In this document: piece by piece, positions 6,948-16,827 of the stretch
How the letters are laid out: each line of letters starts with the position of its first letter
How positions within the stretch are numbered: position 1 is the first letter of the stretch
Assembly (NCBI GenBank): GCA_024654565.1
Contig: JANLHM010000008.1
Span: forward strand, 1 to 42,653
DNA from: Nanobdellota archaeon
Lineage (GTDB): Archaea > Nanobdellota > Nanobdellia > Pacearchaeales > GW2011-AR1
Direction of reading: 5' to 3'
Length of the DNA: 42,653 nucleotides
Notes under the pieces: model-generated
What the model was told of the DNA's origin: nothing
The model's input: the letters and a program-made list of their open reading frames with translations, nothing else
The model's database searches: none
Translations under genes and position numbers: made by a program

Positions 6948-7502
6948 ATGATAATTGGAATAACGGGAACACTTGGTGCGGGTAAAGGAACGATTGTTGA
7001 ATTATTGAAAAAAAGGGGATTTAAGCATTATTCAGTAAGGGGTTTTTTAATTGAAGAGATAAAAGTAAGAAACCTTCCCATTAACAGGGATTCTATGGTT
7101 ATTGTTGCAAATTTGCTTAGAAATGAAAACTCTCCAAGTTATATTGCAACAAAATTATATGAAATTGCAGAAAAAAACGGGGGTAACTCTGTTATTGAAA
7201 GCCTAAGGGCCGTTGGAGAGGTAAAAGAATTGAAAAAAAATAAAGATTTTTATTTATTTAGCGTTGACGCGAATATAAAGAAAAGATATGAAAGAATTAT
7301 TAAGAGGGGTTCAGAGTCTGACAAAGTAAGTTATGAGAAGTTTCTGGAAGATGAAAAAAGAGAAATGGAAAACAGTGACCCTGCAAAGCAAGATTTAAAA
7401 AAATGTATTGAAATGTCTGACTTCAAGTTCCGAAATAACGGAACAATTAAAGGGCTTGAAAAAAAAGTCGAAGAAATTTTAAGGGAATTAAAATTTAAAT
7501 AA
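6948..7502 (+). CDS. P-loop nucleotide/dephospho-CoA-kinase-like protein
   Basis: IIGITGTLGAGKGTIVELLKKRGF Walker A and kinase-like lid region. Confidence 0.65.
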   Translation: MIIGITGTLGAGKGTIVELLKKRGFKHYSVRGFLIEEIKVRNLPINRDSMVIVANLLRNENSPSYIATKLYEIAEKNGGNSVIESLRAVGEVKELKKNKDFYLFSVDANIKKRYERIIKRGSESDKVSYEKFLEDEKREMENSDPAKQDLKKCIEMSDFKFRNNGTIKGLEKKVEEILRELKFK

Positions 7503-8108
7503 TTTATCAACATGAAATTTCATCATTTCATGCATTTCTTCTAATCCATTTTCAATATAGGGGATAACAATATAATTATTCGGATTCTCTTTTGCAATTT
7601 CAAGGTACCCCTTGTTTACTTTTCTATGGAATTCCAGACCATCCAAGGACATTCTATCTGCACTTAATTGTTTTTCAAGGCCTTTTTCAGGAGATATGTC
7701 TATTATAAATGCCAAATCCGGTTCATATCCAAAGGTAGATAAAATATTTAATTTTTTTATTAAGTCCAAATTTCCTCCCCTACCATATCCTTGGTAAGCT
7801 ATCGAAGAATCTCTCCCTCTGTCTTGCTGAACAGTGATTCCTTTTTTTAATTTGGGAATAATTAAATTGTGATAAAGCAATGCCCTTGAAGACTGGAAAA
7901 GCAAAACCTCCGACCAGGGCTCAACCTCATCACTTTTCGGATCCAAAAGAATCCCCCTTACTTTTTCGGACAGAGGTGTTCCTCCAGGTTCTCTTGTATT
8001 TATTACCTGAATTCCCTTTCCGATTAAATAATCTTTCATTAATCTGGATTGTATTGACTTTCCACAACCTTCACCACCCTCATAATAAATCAATTTCCCT
8101 CTTTTCAT
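7488..8108 (-). CDS. tmk: Thymidylate kinase
   Basis: KLIYYEGGEGCGKSIQSRLMKDYL, TREPGGTPLSEKVR, DRGRDSSIAYQGYGRG. Confidence 0.88.
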   Translation of the reverse strand: MKRGKLIYYEGGEGCGKSIQSRLMKDYLIGKGIQVINTREPGGTPLSEKVRGILLDPKSDEVEPWSEVLLFQSSRALLYHNLIIPKLKKGITVQQDRGRDSSIAYQGYGRGGNLDLIKKLNILSTFGYEPDLAFIIDISPEKGLEKQLSADRMSLDGLEFHRKVNKGYLEIAKENPNNYIVIPYIENGLEEMHEMMKFHVDKLFKF

Positions 8109-8195
8109 TTTATTTCAAAAACTTTTTTCTTTTTAAATTGATATTTAATTTATAATATACATAAGAGTTGTATTTTTGATAATTGTTTCTGGCAA

Positions 8196-9278
8196 TCATG
8201 CCGCCATATTCGCTTTAGAATCCCATTTATGTGGATTGTAATTGTTAACACTCACTACCTCTAAAGCGGGTAACTTAATTGCCTCTAACAAAGGCAAGTC
8301 TTTCTCAAACTTAAATGTTGGAAGTTCTCTTGGTTCTTTTGACAATTGCTCAAGTATAAATGGAACGTGGTCTTTTCTTTCATTACCCTCAGATTCGATC
8401 GGGGCTTTGTTCAAATACCATTCTCTTAAGCCCAAATAATCTTCCCTTTTTTCAATACTCTTGAACTTTTTCTGAAACTCTTTTACATTTTCGGAATTTG
8501 TCCAAAAGTTGGACCTTGGTGGAACTCCAAGATAGGAGTGAGTGTTTATTGTAGTGTAAATAAACTTTCTAGGGATTTTCCCTGCTTCCTTTGCAACCAT
8601 ATGAAGCATAAGGGAATCTTGTGCCTGATTAAAAGGGTCTCCTAAAAATATGTCGTTACTTCTCTGAACCATGTGCAGGTCCATAAAATCTCCCCAAATA
8701 CTAAACTGGTGCCAAAATGGACAAGGACCGAGAGCCATTTCTTTCAATTTTGAAACATTCCATGATGAGAGAACATGATATCTTGAACCTGGCTTCTCTT
8801 TAGTTCCTTTAAGTAAATTTTCAAGTTGATTTATTATATTTCCATTTTTATCCTCATCATAAACCCAGTTATATCCATAAACAGGTCCTAAATCTCCTGC
8901 GACTTTTGCGAACTCTTCATCTTCTTTAATTTTTAAAGAATATTTTTCAAATTCATTATTCCATTCTAAAGAGTGTTTTGGAATTTTATCTTTTAAGCCT
9001 TGGTTATTTAAATAACGGTCAAAAGCATTTGCTGTCCAAATGTGAATATTTTTATCAACTAAACTTTTAACATTCCTTTCGCCACGAAGTTTCCAAAAAA
9101 GTTCTTCAAAAGGCAATCTAGGGGGAACATTTTTAGTAGTTAATAACGGAAAACCTTCTCTTAGATCAAACTCCGTTGAAAATCCAGAAATCCCTAAAAT
9201 GAATTCCTGAGTACGTGGTTCATAATTGACATCTCCCCTTCCCAGAATCTCTTTTAAAAGTGTATGATACTCCTCCAT
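8196..9278 (-). CDS. thyA: Thymidylate synthase (ThyA type, extended)
   Basis: EFILGISGFSTEFDLREGFPLLTTKNV, GDLGPVYGYNW, catalytic ALGPCPFWHQF, QRSNDIFLGDPFNQAQ, TTINTHSYLGV. Confidence 0.85.
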   Translation of the reverse strand: MEEYHTLLKEILGRGDVNYEPRTQEFILGISGFSTEFDLREGFPLLTTKNVPPRLPFEELFWKLRGERNVKSLVDKNIHIWTANAFDRYLNNQGLKDKIPKHSLEWNNEFEKYSLKIKEDEEFAKVAGDLGPVYGYNWVYDEDKNGNIINQLENLLKGTKEKPGSRYHVLSSWNVSKLKEMALGPCPFWHQFSIWGDFMDLHMVQRSNDIFLGDPFNQAQDSLMLHMVAKEAGKIPRKFIYTTINTHSYLGVPPRSNFWTNSENVKEFQKKFKSIEKREDYLGLREWYLNKAPIESEGNERKDHVPFILEQLSKEPRELPTFKFEKDLPLLEAIKLPALEVVSVNNYNPHKWDSKANMAA

Positions 9279-9360
9279 AAAATAAAATTAAAAAAAGGTT
9301 TAAAATAACTCACGAAGAAAAATTTTCAATATATAGAAAAAAAATCTATGAAAAATTAGG

Positions 9361-10068
9361 TTACAAATCTTCTGCAATTATCTCTCCGAAACTAGTCAAC
9401 ACAATTTTGACCAAATTTCCATCATTCCTAATTTCTACCAAACCTTTATCCTTTAGTTTTTTGCATAGGAAATGAAATTCACTTCTCAAACGATTTTCAT
9501 TATTTCCTTTAACATCTTTTATAAAATCTTTAACTCCAACTTTTTTATTCTCTTTTAGAAGATTTATAAGAATTTTTTCTTTTGGAGTAAATTTGATTTT
9601 ACTATTAATTATGGGAATTTCTATAATTTTTGAAAGACCGTTGTGAAAACCTTCCCCTTTCTCGACCAAAGCCATAATCTTTTTATTATGGCCTTCTGAC
9701 AATGAATACTCAAGCTTAATATTTTTTGTAAAAGAAATGAACATCAAAGCTGCTGAAAGGAGGTGTGAACCCGTTGAGAGGTTTATAGTAAAATTATCAT
9801 CTTTATTTCTTTTCAGATAATTGTTAATTTCTATAATTATGTCTTTTATATCAATGTAATTAACTTCCAAAAATTCAACTTTTGTGAATTTGGAAAGTTC
9901 TTGCAAAATGAATTTATTGACTTCTTGGGTTACTTTATCTGATTTAGAGTAACTATGACCTTTTTTCTGCTTTGTAGAAATTAAGCAAATTTTATCTGCT
10001 CCGCTTTTAAATGCAGTCTTTATTACAAGGTCCCTATCCCACCCTGAGGGGATAATATAAACTTTCAT
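9361..10068 (-). CDS. CARF-like sensor domain + winged-helix protein (HFX_2341/Csa3-like)
   Basis: Rossmann-like N-terminus MKVYIIPSGWDRDLVIKTAFKSGADKICLI; NLSTGSHLLSAALMF CARF-type motif; C-terminal wHTH. Confidence 0.65.
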   Translation of the reverse strand: MKVYIIPSGWDRDLVIKTAFKSGADKICLISTKQKKGHSYSKSDKVTQEVNKFILQELSKFTKVEFLEVNYIDIKDIIIEINNYLKRNKDDNFTINLSTGSHLLSAALMFISFTKNIKLEYSLSEGHNKKIMALVEKGEGFHNGLSKIIEIPIINSKIKFTPKEKILINLLKENKKVGVKDFIKDVKGNNENRLRSEFHFLCKKLKDKGLVEIRNDGNLVKIVLTSFGEIIAEDL

Positions 10069-10153
10069 TCAAATTCAAACCCCCCTTTATTTAAAAGATT
10101 TTGGAAAACTAGAAGATATAAAATTTTATAAATCCAGAAAAGTTTTTTCAATT

Positions 10154-10636
10154 ATGGGGGGAATAATTATTGCTGCATTATCAGAAAACAATGTAATAGG
10201 GGTGAACAATAAAATTCCATGGTATATTCCTGAAGATTTGACTCGGTTCAAAAAACTTACTTTGAATCACCCAGTTCTGATGGGAAAAAACACTTGGTTT
10301 TCAATCCCTGAAAAATTTAGGCCCCTCCCGAAAAGAAAGAATATTGTTTTGTCAAAAAGTTTAGAAAGTATTGAGGGGGTGCATATTGCAAGGAATATTG
10401 AAGAGGCTTTGGGCTTAACAGGAAATAAAGAATATTACATTATGGGAGGGAGTCAAATTTACCAGCAGTTTTTGCCTTTAGTTGACCATATGGAACTGAC
10501 AAGGATCCACCAAAATTTTGAAGGGGATTCATTCTTTCCCAAATTTGACTTTGAATCTTGGGATTTGCTTAATGAAGAAACAAGAGTGAGTGAAAAGAAC
10601 ATAAAGTATTCCTTTCAAAGTTATCTTAAAATATAA
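10154..10636 (+). CDS. folA: Dihydrofolate reductase
   Basis: IIAALSENNVIGVNNKIPWYIPEDLTRFKKLT..VLMGKNTWFSIP..YYIMGGSQIYQQFLP. Confidence 0.92.
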   Translation: MGGIIIAALSENNVIGVNNKIPWYIPEDLTRFKKLTLNHPVLMGKNTWFSIPEKFRPLPKRKNIVLSKSLESIEGVHIARNIEEALGLTGNKEYYIMGGSQIYQQFLPLVDHMELTRIHQNFEGDSFFPKFDFESWDLLNEETRVSEKNIKYSFQSYLKI

Positions 10637-10693
10637 TTTCTTAAAAATCAACTATATAAAATCTTATAAATAAATTTTTCTTTGATTGGGATT

Positions 10694-11020
10694 ATGACAA
10701 ACAATGACATCGTTCCAGAATTAACAAATGGGGAGTTTGACTCTTTTGTAAAAGGAGAAACAGTTTTTCTTGATTTTTTTGCGGAATGGTGTATGCCCTG
10801 CACCATAATGAGCCCCATAATTGATGACCTTTCTGAAGAATTTAGGGGAAAAATAAAATTTGGGAAAGTTAATGTTGACGACAATCAAAAAATTGCCCAA
10901 AAGTTTGAAATTTCATCAATACCAACTTTCGTACTTTTGAAAGATTCCCAAGTTCTTGAAAGAATTTCAGGTTCAATAACACAGGATGAACTTGAAGAAA
11001 TTTTAAACAGGCATTTGTAA
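10694..11020 (+). CDS. trxA: Thioredoxin
   Basis: FFAEWCMPCTIMSPIIDDLSEEF, KVNVDDNQKIAQKFEISSIPTFVLLKD; ATG at 10694 preferred. Confidence 0.88.
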   Translation: MTNNDIVPELTNGEFDSFVKGETVFLDFFAEWCMPCTIMSPIIDDLSEEFRGKIKFGKVNVDDNQKIAQKFEISSIPTFVLLKDSQVLERISGSITQDELEEILNRHL

Positions 11021-11074
11021 AAAAATCTTGCGAGAAACTTTTATAAACTACTTTTATTAACTAATTTGAGCTGC

Positions 11075-11193
11075 GGCTCCGTAGCTCAGCCTGGTTAGAG
11101 CACCGGACTTTTATGCACGACTTCGTCGTTAAGTTCTTCGCGAAGCGTCGCAAAGAAATCCGGGTGTCGAGGGTTCAAATCCCTTCGGGGCCA
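11075..11193 (+). tRNA. tRNA-Lys (anticodon UUU) with a 44-nt intron (11114-11157)
   Basis: Acceptor GGCTCCG/CGGGGCC + A73; D arm GCTC/GAGC; anticodon stem CCGGA/TCCGG with loop C-T-TTT-A|intron|A; T arm GAGGG-TTCAAAT-CCCTT; CCA not encoded. Confidence 0.9.
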
Positions 11194-11283
11194 TTTTTAG
11201 CAGGTAAACCCGAGACACAAGTGTCGAGTGAGTGTTTTAATTTCTCTCAAATACAAATGTTTCAGAAAGTAAAATGCGAATCT

Positions 11284-11309
11284 GTTCAAATCCCTTCGGG
11301 GCCATTTTT
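11284..11309 (+). repeat. 26-bp direct repeat of the tRNA-Lys 3' end plus T-run
   Basis: GTTCAAATCCCTTCGGGGCCATTTTT identical to 11173-11198. Confidence 0.92.
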
Positions 11310-12068
11310 TGGAAAAACTATTTTTTTTAGTGTTTTAATTAATTTGGATTTTATTTTACACTCTTCCAATATTAATTTTTGATTTGCGGGAAGCTCTTCC
11401 CCATAAAGATAGAATTTTTCTTTAAAAGGAAAATTAGATAGGGCATTTTTCCAGTAAGGACAATATTCTGGTTCTTGGAGATATTTTTTAAGCTGAAAAA
11501 GAGGTTCTCCTTTTAGATCATTAAATAAAGAGACCTCAAACTTCTCATCCACATTTTTTAATTCAGGAATTTTGAATAAGTCTAAGTGAAAATTGTGATA
11601 ATTATACTCATCTCTATCACTGTAAGTCCCATTAATAACGTAAGGTCTCTCTCCAATTGTGTCTCCATAAATATAATGATGGCTACTTTCAACATTCCTA
11701 GAAAAAAACATTTCTGTAGGACTGCTTTCTTGGTCTAACAGCTGAATAACTTCTTCTTTTTTCCCCCCAACAATATGATTCATATACCCCCATTTTTTAA
11801 TTGGAGAATGTGAATAATTGGAGTATATACATTTAACCTCTTTTTGGAGATTCATCATTTCCAACAGATTTAATTCTTTTTGACCTTTTTTTTCTAAAGG
11901 AAGATATAAATCTTTGAAAAAATATTTAAAGTTTTCAATAAAATTCTTGTTTAACTCCATAATTTGGGATTGCTCTTTACTAAGAAATTCTCTTGCCTCT
12001 CCAACCTTCTTTTCCAATGCTTTTCTTTCTTGTTTAAATTCATTTATTTTTCTTAATAATTCTTCCAT
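11286..12068 (-). CDS. Hypothetical protein, coiled-coil N-terminus; C-terminus and stop lie in the duplicated tRNA 3' end
   Basis: 260-aa ORF; terminal NGPEGI* is encoded by the antisense of the tRNA repeat. Confidence 0.6.
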   Translation of the reverse strand: MEELLRKINEFKQERKALEKKVGEAREFLSKEQSQIMELNKNFIENFKYFFKDLYLPLEKKGQKELNLLEMMNLQKEVKCIYSNYSHSPIKKWGYMNHIVGGKKEEVIQLLDQESSPTEMFFSRNVESSHHYIYGDTIGERPYVINGTYSDRDEYNYHNFHLDLFKIPELKNVDEKFEVSLFNDLKGEPLFQLKKYLQEPEYCPYWKNALSNFPFKEKFYLYGEELPANQKLILEECKIKSKLIKTLKKIVFPKNGPEGI

Positions 12069-12163
12069 GAATATCTGAAAAATAGAACACTAATTATACC
12101 TTATGCATATTAAACATATGTAAAAGGCGAAAAAATTAAAAACCTTGATTTTCCTGTTTTATT

Positions 12164-13015
12164 ATGAAAAGAAAATTAATCTCACAAAGAAATTCTTTGA
12201 CCTTGACTCTTCCAAAAAATTGGGTAAAAGAAAGAAACTTGAACTCAAAAGATGAAATAGATTTAGTAGAAGAAGGTGATTCAATAATAATCAACTCAGG
12301 AAAAAAAGAAACAAAAAAAGAGTTTACAATTGATGTTTCAGATTATTCAGAAATTCTTATTAGAAATTTGCTTAATCAGATGTATATTTTATCTGCAAAT
12401 AAAATTATTATCCGTTCAAATAAACAGTCTAAATTAGTTTTGTGTGAGAAATTAAGTTCTCTTTTTTTGGTTGGATTTGAGGTGATTGAAAAAACAAAAG
12501 ATAAAGTTATTTTAGAAGCGTTAGCTATTCCGTCAAAAGACAATCTTGATCAATTCATATTAAAAATATTTAATTTTTTAGACAGCAATTTTATTTTTTT
12601 AAGGGAAAGCTTTCAGAAAAACGATAAGCACATTTACAATGAAATTAAAAGAGACACAAAAAAAATTTCACAGTATAGGAATATTTGCAAAAGAATTTTG
12701 TTGGATGACCCAACAAACCCAATAGAAAATAAAATGTTATTGGAGATGATTAATTATTTAACAGAAATTAATCACCTTCTTTTCCATTTGGTTGAAGAAA
12801 AAATTAAAGTGGCCCAAAAATTAGTTGAAGAACTGGAAGAAATCTTTAATTTAATCAAAAAAAGTTACTTCAAAAAAGATTTGGATGCAATTCAACATTC
12901 CCAAGATAAGATTGAAAGAAAACTCTCTGAGAAAAATCAAACTATTTATCCAATACTGAGAAATTTTTATAATCTTTTAATAAGTATAACCCCTGTTGCC
13001 CTGAAAACCTCTTAA
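12164..13015 (+). CDS. AbrB/SpoVT-type DNA-binding + PhoU-like domain protein
   Basis: MKRKLISQRNSLTLTLPKNWVKERNLNSKDEIDLVEEGDSIII swapped-hairpin motif followed by a helical PhoU-like region. Confidence 0.7.
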   Translation: MKRKLISQRNSLTLTLPKNWVKERNLNSKDEIDLVEEGDSIIINSGKKETKKEFTIDVSDYSEILIRNLLNQMYILSANKIIIRSNKQSKLVLCEKLSSLFLVGFEVIEKTKDKVILEALAIPSKDNLDQFILKIFNFLDSNFIFLRESFQKNDKHIYNEIKRDTKKISQYRNICKRILLDDPTNPIENKMLLEMINYLTEINHLLFHLVEEKIKVAQKLVEELEEIFNLIKKSYFKKDLDAIQHSQDKIERKLSEKNQTIYPILRNFYNLLISITPVALKTS

Positions 13016-13220
13016 ACATTTTCTACAAAAATACGTTTTCTATAAAGATCTCCTTAACAAGATCATAAAATTATAACAAAATAGTAATTAAAAAAGGAGA
13101 TTAATGTTTATACTTGCTGAAGAGAGAATTTACTATTTTGACAAAAAGTTTCAAAAAGGGTATTACAAATCTCGGAAAGTTTAAAACAGAAAAACCTCGG
13201 GTTTTCCCCCTTCATGGAAA

Positions 13221-13240
13221 GATTTATAAACTAATTTTTT
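13221..13240 (+). promoter_or_regulatory. TATA box region of the RNA polymerase operon
   Basis: GATTTATAAACTAATTTT; near-identical GTTTTATAAACTAATTTT precedes EF-2 near 25350. Confidence 0.55.
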
Positions 13241-13343
13241 ATCAATTTTGTATCACTTAGTGCTCTATAAAGTGTTCCGAAAATTAAATCCGATTAAATC
13301 CCCAACTAACCTTCAATTAAAATTAATTACCGACGACAAAAAT

Positions 13344-13556
13344 ATGCATATTCTACAACCAAAACACACAAAATTGTCTGAAAAAGATTCTGAAGAAATC
13401 TTAAGTAAGCTCAACATTTCTAAAAGTCAGCTTCCAAAAATTCTTTCAAGTGACGTTACCCTCCCCGAAAATTGTGAAGTTGGGGATGTAATAAAGATTG
13501 AGAGAACTGACCCTTCTACAGAGGAATTAAACGCATATTTTAGAGTTGTGGTTTAA
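13344..13556 (+). CDS. rpoH: DNA-directed RNA polymerase subunit H (Rpb5-like)
   Basis: MHILQPKHTKLSEKDSEEILSKLNISKSQLPKILSSDVTLPENCEVGDVIKIERTDPS..YFRVVV; internal ATG at 13344 preferred. Confidence 0.88.
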   Translation: MHILQPKHTKLSEKDSEEILSKLNISKSQLPKILSSDVTLPENCEVGDVIKIERTDPSTEELNAYFRVVV

Positions 13557-16500
13557 ATGGTCGAAGGAAAAAGTCACCTTGTTGTAAAAAAATACTTAGA
13601 AGACCACTCACTTGTTGAGTCTAACATTATTTCATACAATGAGTTTGTTGAACACAGAATGCAAGAGATTGTTGATGAAATTTCAAATTCTCTTGAACAA
13701 GATGATGAAGAATTCAAAATCAAGCTTGGAAAGATTGAAGTAGGAAGGTCGATTGTAATAGAAGCAGACGGAAGCACTTCATCAATAATGCCTTATGAAG
13801 CTAGACTCAGAAATTTGACTTATGCTGCACCAATAACACTTGAACTAACTGTCAGAAAAGACGGACAGGTTGATTCTGAAATTGTTGAAATTGGAAAAAT
13901 TCCTGTGATGGTAAAAAGTAAAGTCTGTAATACTTCTGGCCTTGACAAAGAAAAACTAATTGAAAACTACCATGACCCACTCGACCCAGGGGGATACTTC
14001 ATAATTAAAGGAAATGAAAGAGTGATGGTTATGGCTGAGGACCTTGCTGAAAACCAGCCCTTTATTGAAGAAAATGCAAAAAAGATTCTTGTTTTGAAAC
14101 TCTTCAGTCTTAAAGGAACATATAGAATCCCTACAACCATTAAAGAAGGAAAAGAAGGAATTTTTGAAACTTCTTTCTCAAGATTTAAAGACATTCCAAC
14201 AATTGTTCTTCTTAAGGCACTTGGACTTACTAAAGAAGCTGAAATTGCAAAGTTTGTTTCCAAAGAAACTGACAGCATGATTGTTAACCTCTATGAATTT
14301 GCGAACCTTGGGACAGAAGAAGATGCTATGATGTTTATTGCTGAAAAAACAAACCTTCAGGGAACTAAAAAAGAAATTCTTGACAGAGTTAAACAACGAA
14401 TTGATTCATATCTTTTCCCGCATATTGGTCAAGATAAGCAATCAAGAATGAAAAAGGCTGTTACAATATGTAAACTCCTAAAACAACTAATTCTTGCAAA
14501 GGAAAACCCTAGCTTACACACTGATAAAGACCATTATGCAAATAAAAGGGTAAGACTTTCAGGGGACTTACTTTCGACACTTTTCAAGGTTAATCTTGGA
14601 ATTCTTATAAAAGACCTCCAATACTCACTCCAAAAGTCATCAAAAAGGAAAAAATTCTTTTCAATAAAAGTTCTTGCGAAGTCAACACTTTTTAGCCATA
14701 GAGTAGAGTCTGCAATTGCAACAGGCTCATGGACGGGAGAGAGAAGTGGGGTAACTCAGAATATGGACAAAACAAATTACCTTGCAACAATATCTCAATT
14801 GCAGAGAGTTTCTTCTATGCTTGAAAGCGGACAGGAAAATTTTAAAGCGAGAACTCTTCATCCAACACATTTTGGAAGGTTCTGCCCAATTGAAACCCCG
14901 GAAGGAACCGAAATTGGTTTAAGAAAAAACCTTGCACTCATGAGTAAAATTTCTACAAGAGTTGACCTGAACGAAGACAAATTCATAAAAGAACTTGAAA
15001 AATCAGGACTTAGTAAAGAGATTACAAAGGGTTTTGAAGTTTTTTTTAATGGGAATTATGTTGGAAATGTTGATAACCCAAAAGAATTTTCAAACTTGGT
15101 AAAAGAAAAGAGAAGAGCAGGAGAATTTCCTATTGAACTAACTCTCCATGAAAAAGAGGGGCTTGAATGTATCTCAATTTCAACTGAACCAGGAAGAGCT
15201 CTTCGACCACTTATCATTGTTGAAAATGGTGCTTCAAAGTTAAGGGATGAACATTTAATTCAACTTGAACAAGGAAATTTAAAATGGATGGATTTAGTTA
15301 GATCTGGAATTGTTGAATATATTGATGCTTCAGAAGAGGAAAGTGCCCTTGTTGCCCTTAATGAACAGGAAATAACTACTGAGCACACCCACATGGAAGT
15401 TGACCCAATTGCATTTCTTGGAGCTGTCACAAGTTTAGTTCCTTACGGAAATCACGATCAGTCCTCGAGACTTAACAGGGGTTCAAAGACTCAAAAGCAG
15501 GCACTTGGACTTTATGCTGCAAATTACCTTTGTAGACTTGACACAGATGTTTCAGTATTACAATATCCCCAAAAACCACTTGTTAGAAGTTTTGTTTATG
15601 ACACTTTAAACACTTACCCTGCAGGTCAAAATCTTACTGTTGCAATTATGACTTATGAAGGTTACAATATGGAAGACGCATTAGTTCTAAATAACGGAAG
15701 TCTTCAAAGAGGAGTTGGAAGAAGTTTTTACTTTCGACCTTATTCAGCAATAGAAATGAATTATGCTGGAGGACTCAGAGATGAAATAACTATTCCTGAA
15801 AAAGATGTTTCAGGTTACAAAATGGAATCTCTTTACGGATTGCTTGAGGATGATGGAATAGTATATCCGGAAGCAGATATAAATGAAAGTCAAGTTTTAA
15901 TTGGTAAAACATCCCCTCCAAAATTCCTTTCTGAAGCAAGAGAAATTTCAGTTAGAACAAAAAAAGAATCAAGTGTTACATTAAGGCAAGAAGAAAAAGG
16001 AATTGTTGAATCTGCATTTATAACTATTGATGACGAAGGAAATAAAATTGTTCAGATAAAAACAAGAGATTTAAGAATTCCTGAACTTGGAGATAAGTTT
16101 GCTACTGCTCATGGTCAAAAAGGAGTTATCGGGGCTCTTGTTGACGAAGAAGACATCCCATTCACAAATTCGGGAGTAAGGCCTGACGTACTTTTCAATC
16201 CTCATGGTCTTCCGAGCCGTATGACTGTTGGTTATTTACTTGAACTTCTTGCAGGTAAAACTGCTTCCCTGAGAGGAGAAATTGTTGACGGAACTTCCTT
16301 TAGCGGTGAAACAAAAAAAGATCTTGAAAGACAACTTAAGGCTCTTGGCTTCAGGTATGACGGAAAAGAAACTATGAGAAGTGGAGTAACTGGAAAAAAA
16401 ATTGAAACAAAGATTTTTATCGGGAATTTATATTATTTGAAACTTAAATATATGGTTGCAAATAAAATTCACGGAAGAGCCTCAGGAAAGATTGCACTTT

Positions 16501-16820
16501 TGACAAGGCAACCAATCGAAGGAAGGTCACGTGGAGGAGCTCTTAGACTCGGAGAAATGGAACAGCAAGCGCTTGTTGCACATGGAGCATCATTATTACT
16601 AAAAGAAAGGTATGACTCAGACAAGGTTGTTCTTCCTGTTTGTTCAAAATGTGGAGCTGTTGCAATTGAGGACAAAATAAGAGTTAAGACTTCATGCCCT
16701 GAATGCCACTCTGAAGAAATTGAACCTGTTGAAATTTCATATGCATTTAAGTTATTAGTTGAAGAATTACAGGGACTTCACGTTAACACTAAATTTAAAC
16801 TAAAGAATAAATACGAATAA
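13557..16820 (+). CDS. rpoB: DNA-directed RNA polymerase subunit B (unsplit)
   Basis: FIIKGNERVMV, RFCPIETPEGTEIGLRKNLA, GYNMEDALVLN, GDKFATAHGQKGV, RGGALRLGEMEQQALVAHGA. Confidence 0.97.
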   Translation: MVEGKSHLVVKKYLEDHSLVESNIISYNEFVEHRMQEIVDEISNSLEQDDEEFKIKLGKIEVGRSIVIEADGSTSSIMPYEARLRNLTYAAPITLELTVRKDGQVDSEIVEIGKIPVMVKSKVCNTSGLDKEKLIENYHDPLDPGGYFIIKGNERVMVMAEDLAENQPFIEENAKKILVLKLFSLKGTYRIPTTIKEGKEGIFETSFSRFKDIPTIVLLKALGLTKEAEIAKFVSKETDSMIVNLYEFANLGTEEDAMMFIAEKTNLQGTKKEILDRVKQRIDSYLFPHIGQDKQSRMKKAVTICKLLKQLILAKENPSLHTDKDHYANKRVRLSGDLLSTLFKVNLGILIKDLQYSLQKSSKRKKFFSIKVLAKSTLFSHRVESAIATGSWTGERSGVTQNMDKTNYLATISQLQRVSSMLESGQENFKARTLHPTHFGRFCPIETPEGTEIGLRKNLALMSKISTRVDLNEDKFIKELEKSGLSKEITKGFEVFFNGNYVGNVDNPKEFSNLVKEKRRAGEFPIELTLHEKEGLECISISTEPGRALRPLIIVENGASKLRDEHLIQLEQGNLKWMDLVRSGIVEYIDASEEESALVALNEQEITTEHTHMEVDPIAFLGAVTSLVPYGNHDQSSRLNRGSKTQKQALGLYAANYLCRLDTDVSVLQYPQKPLVRSFVYDTLNTYPAGQNLTVAIMTYEGYNMEDALVLNNGSLQRGVGRSFYFRPYSAIEMNYAGGLRDEITIPEKDVSGYKMESLYGLLEDDGIVYPEADINESQVLIGKTSPPKFLSEAREISVRTKKESSVTLRQEEKGIVESAFITIDDEGNKIVQIKTRDLRIPELGDKFATAHGQKGVIGALVDEEDIPFTNSGVRPDVLFNPHGLPSRMTVGYLLELLAGKTASLRGEIVDGTSFSGETKKDLERQLKALGFRYDGKETMRSGVTGKKIETKIFIGNLYYLKLKYMVANKIHGRASGKIALLTRQPIEGRSRGGALRLGEMEQQALVAHGASLLLKERYDSDKVVLPVCSKCGAVAIEDKIRVKTSCPECHSEEIEPVEISYAFKLLVEELQGLHVNTKFKLKNKYE

Positions 16821-16827
16821 ACAAAAA

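Noticed and set aside
4445-11309. Recombinase at 4445 and tRNA 3' duplication at 11284 as the two ends of one integrated island
   Set aside because: The intervening genes are core dTTP/folate enzymes, and the duplicated tRNA end is only 111 bp from the intact tRNA.
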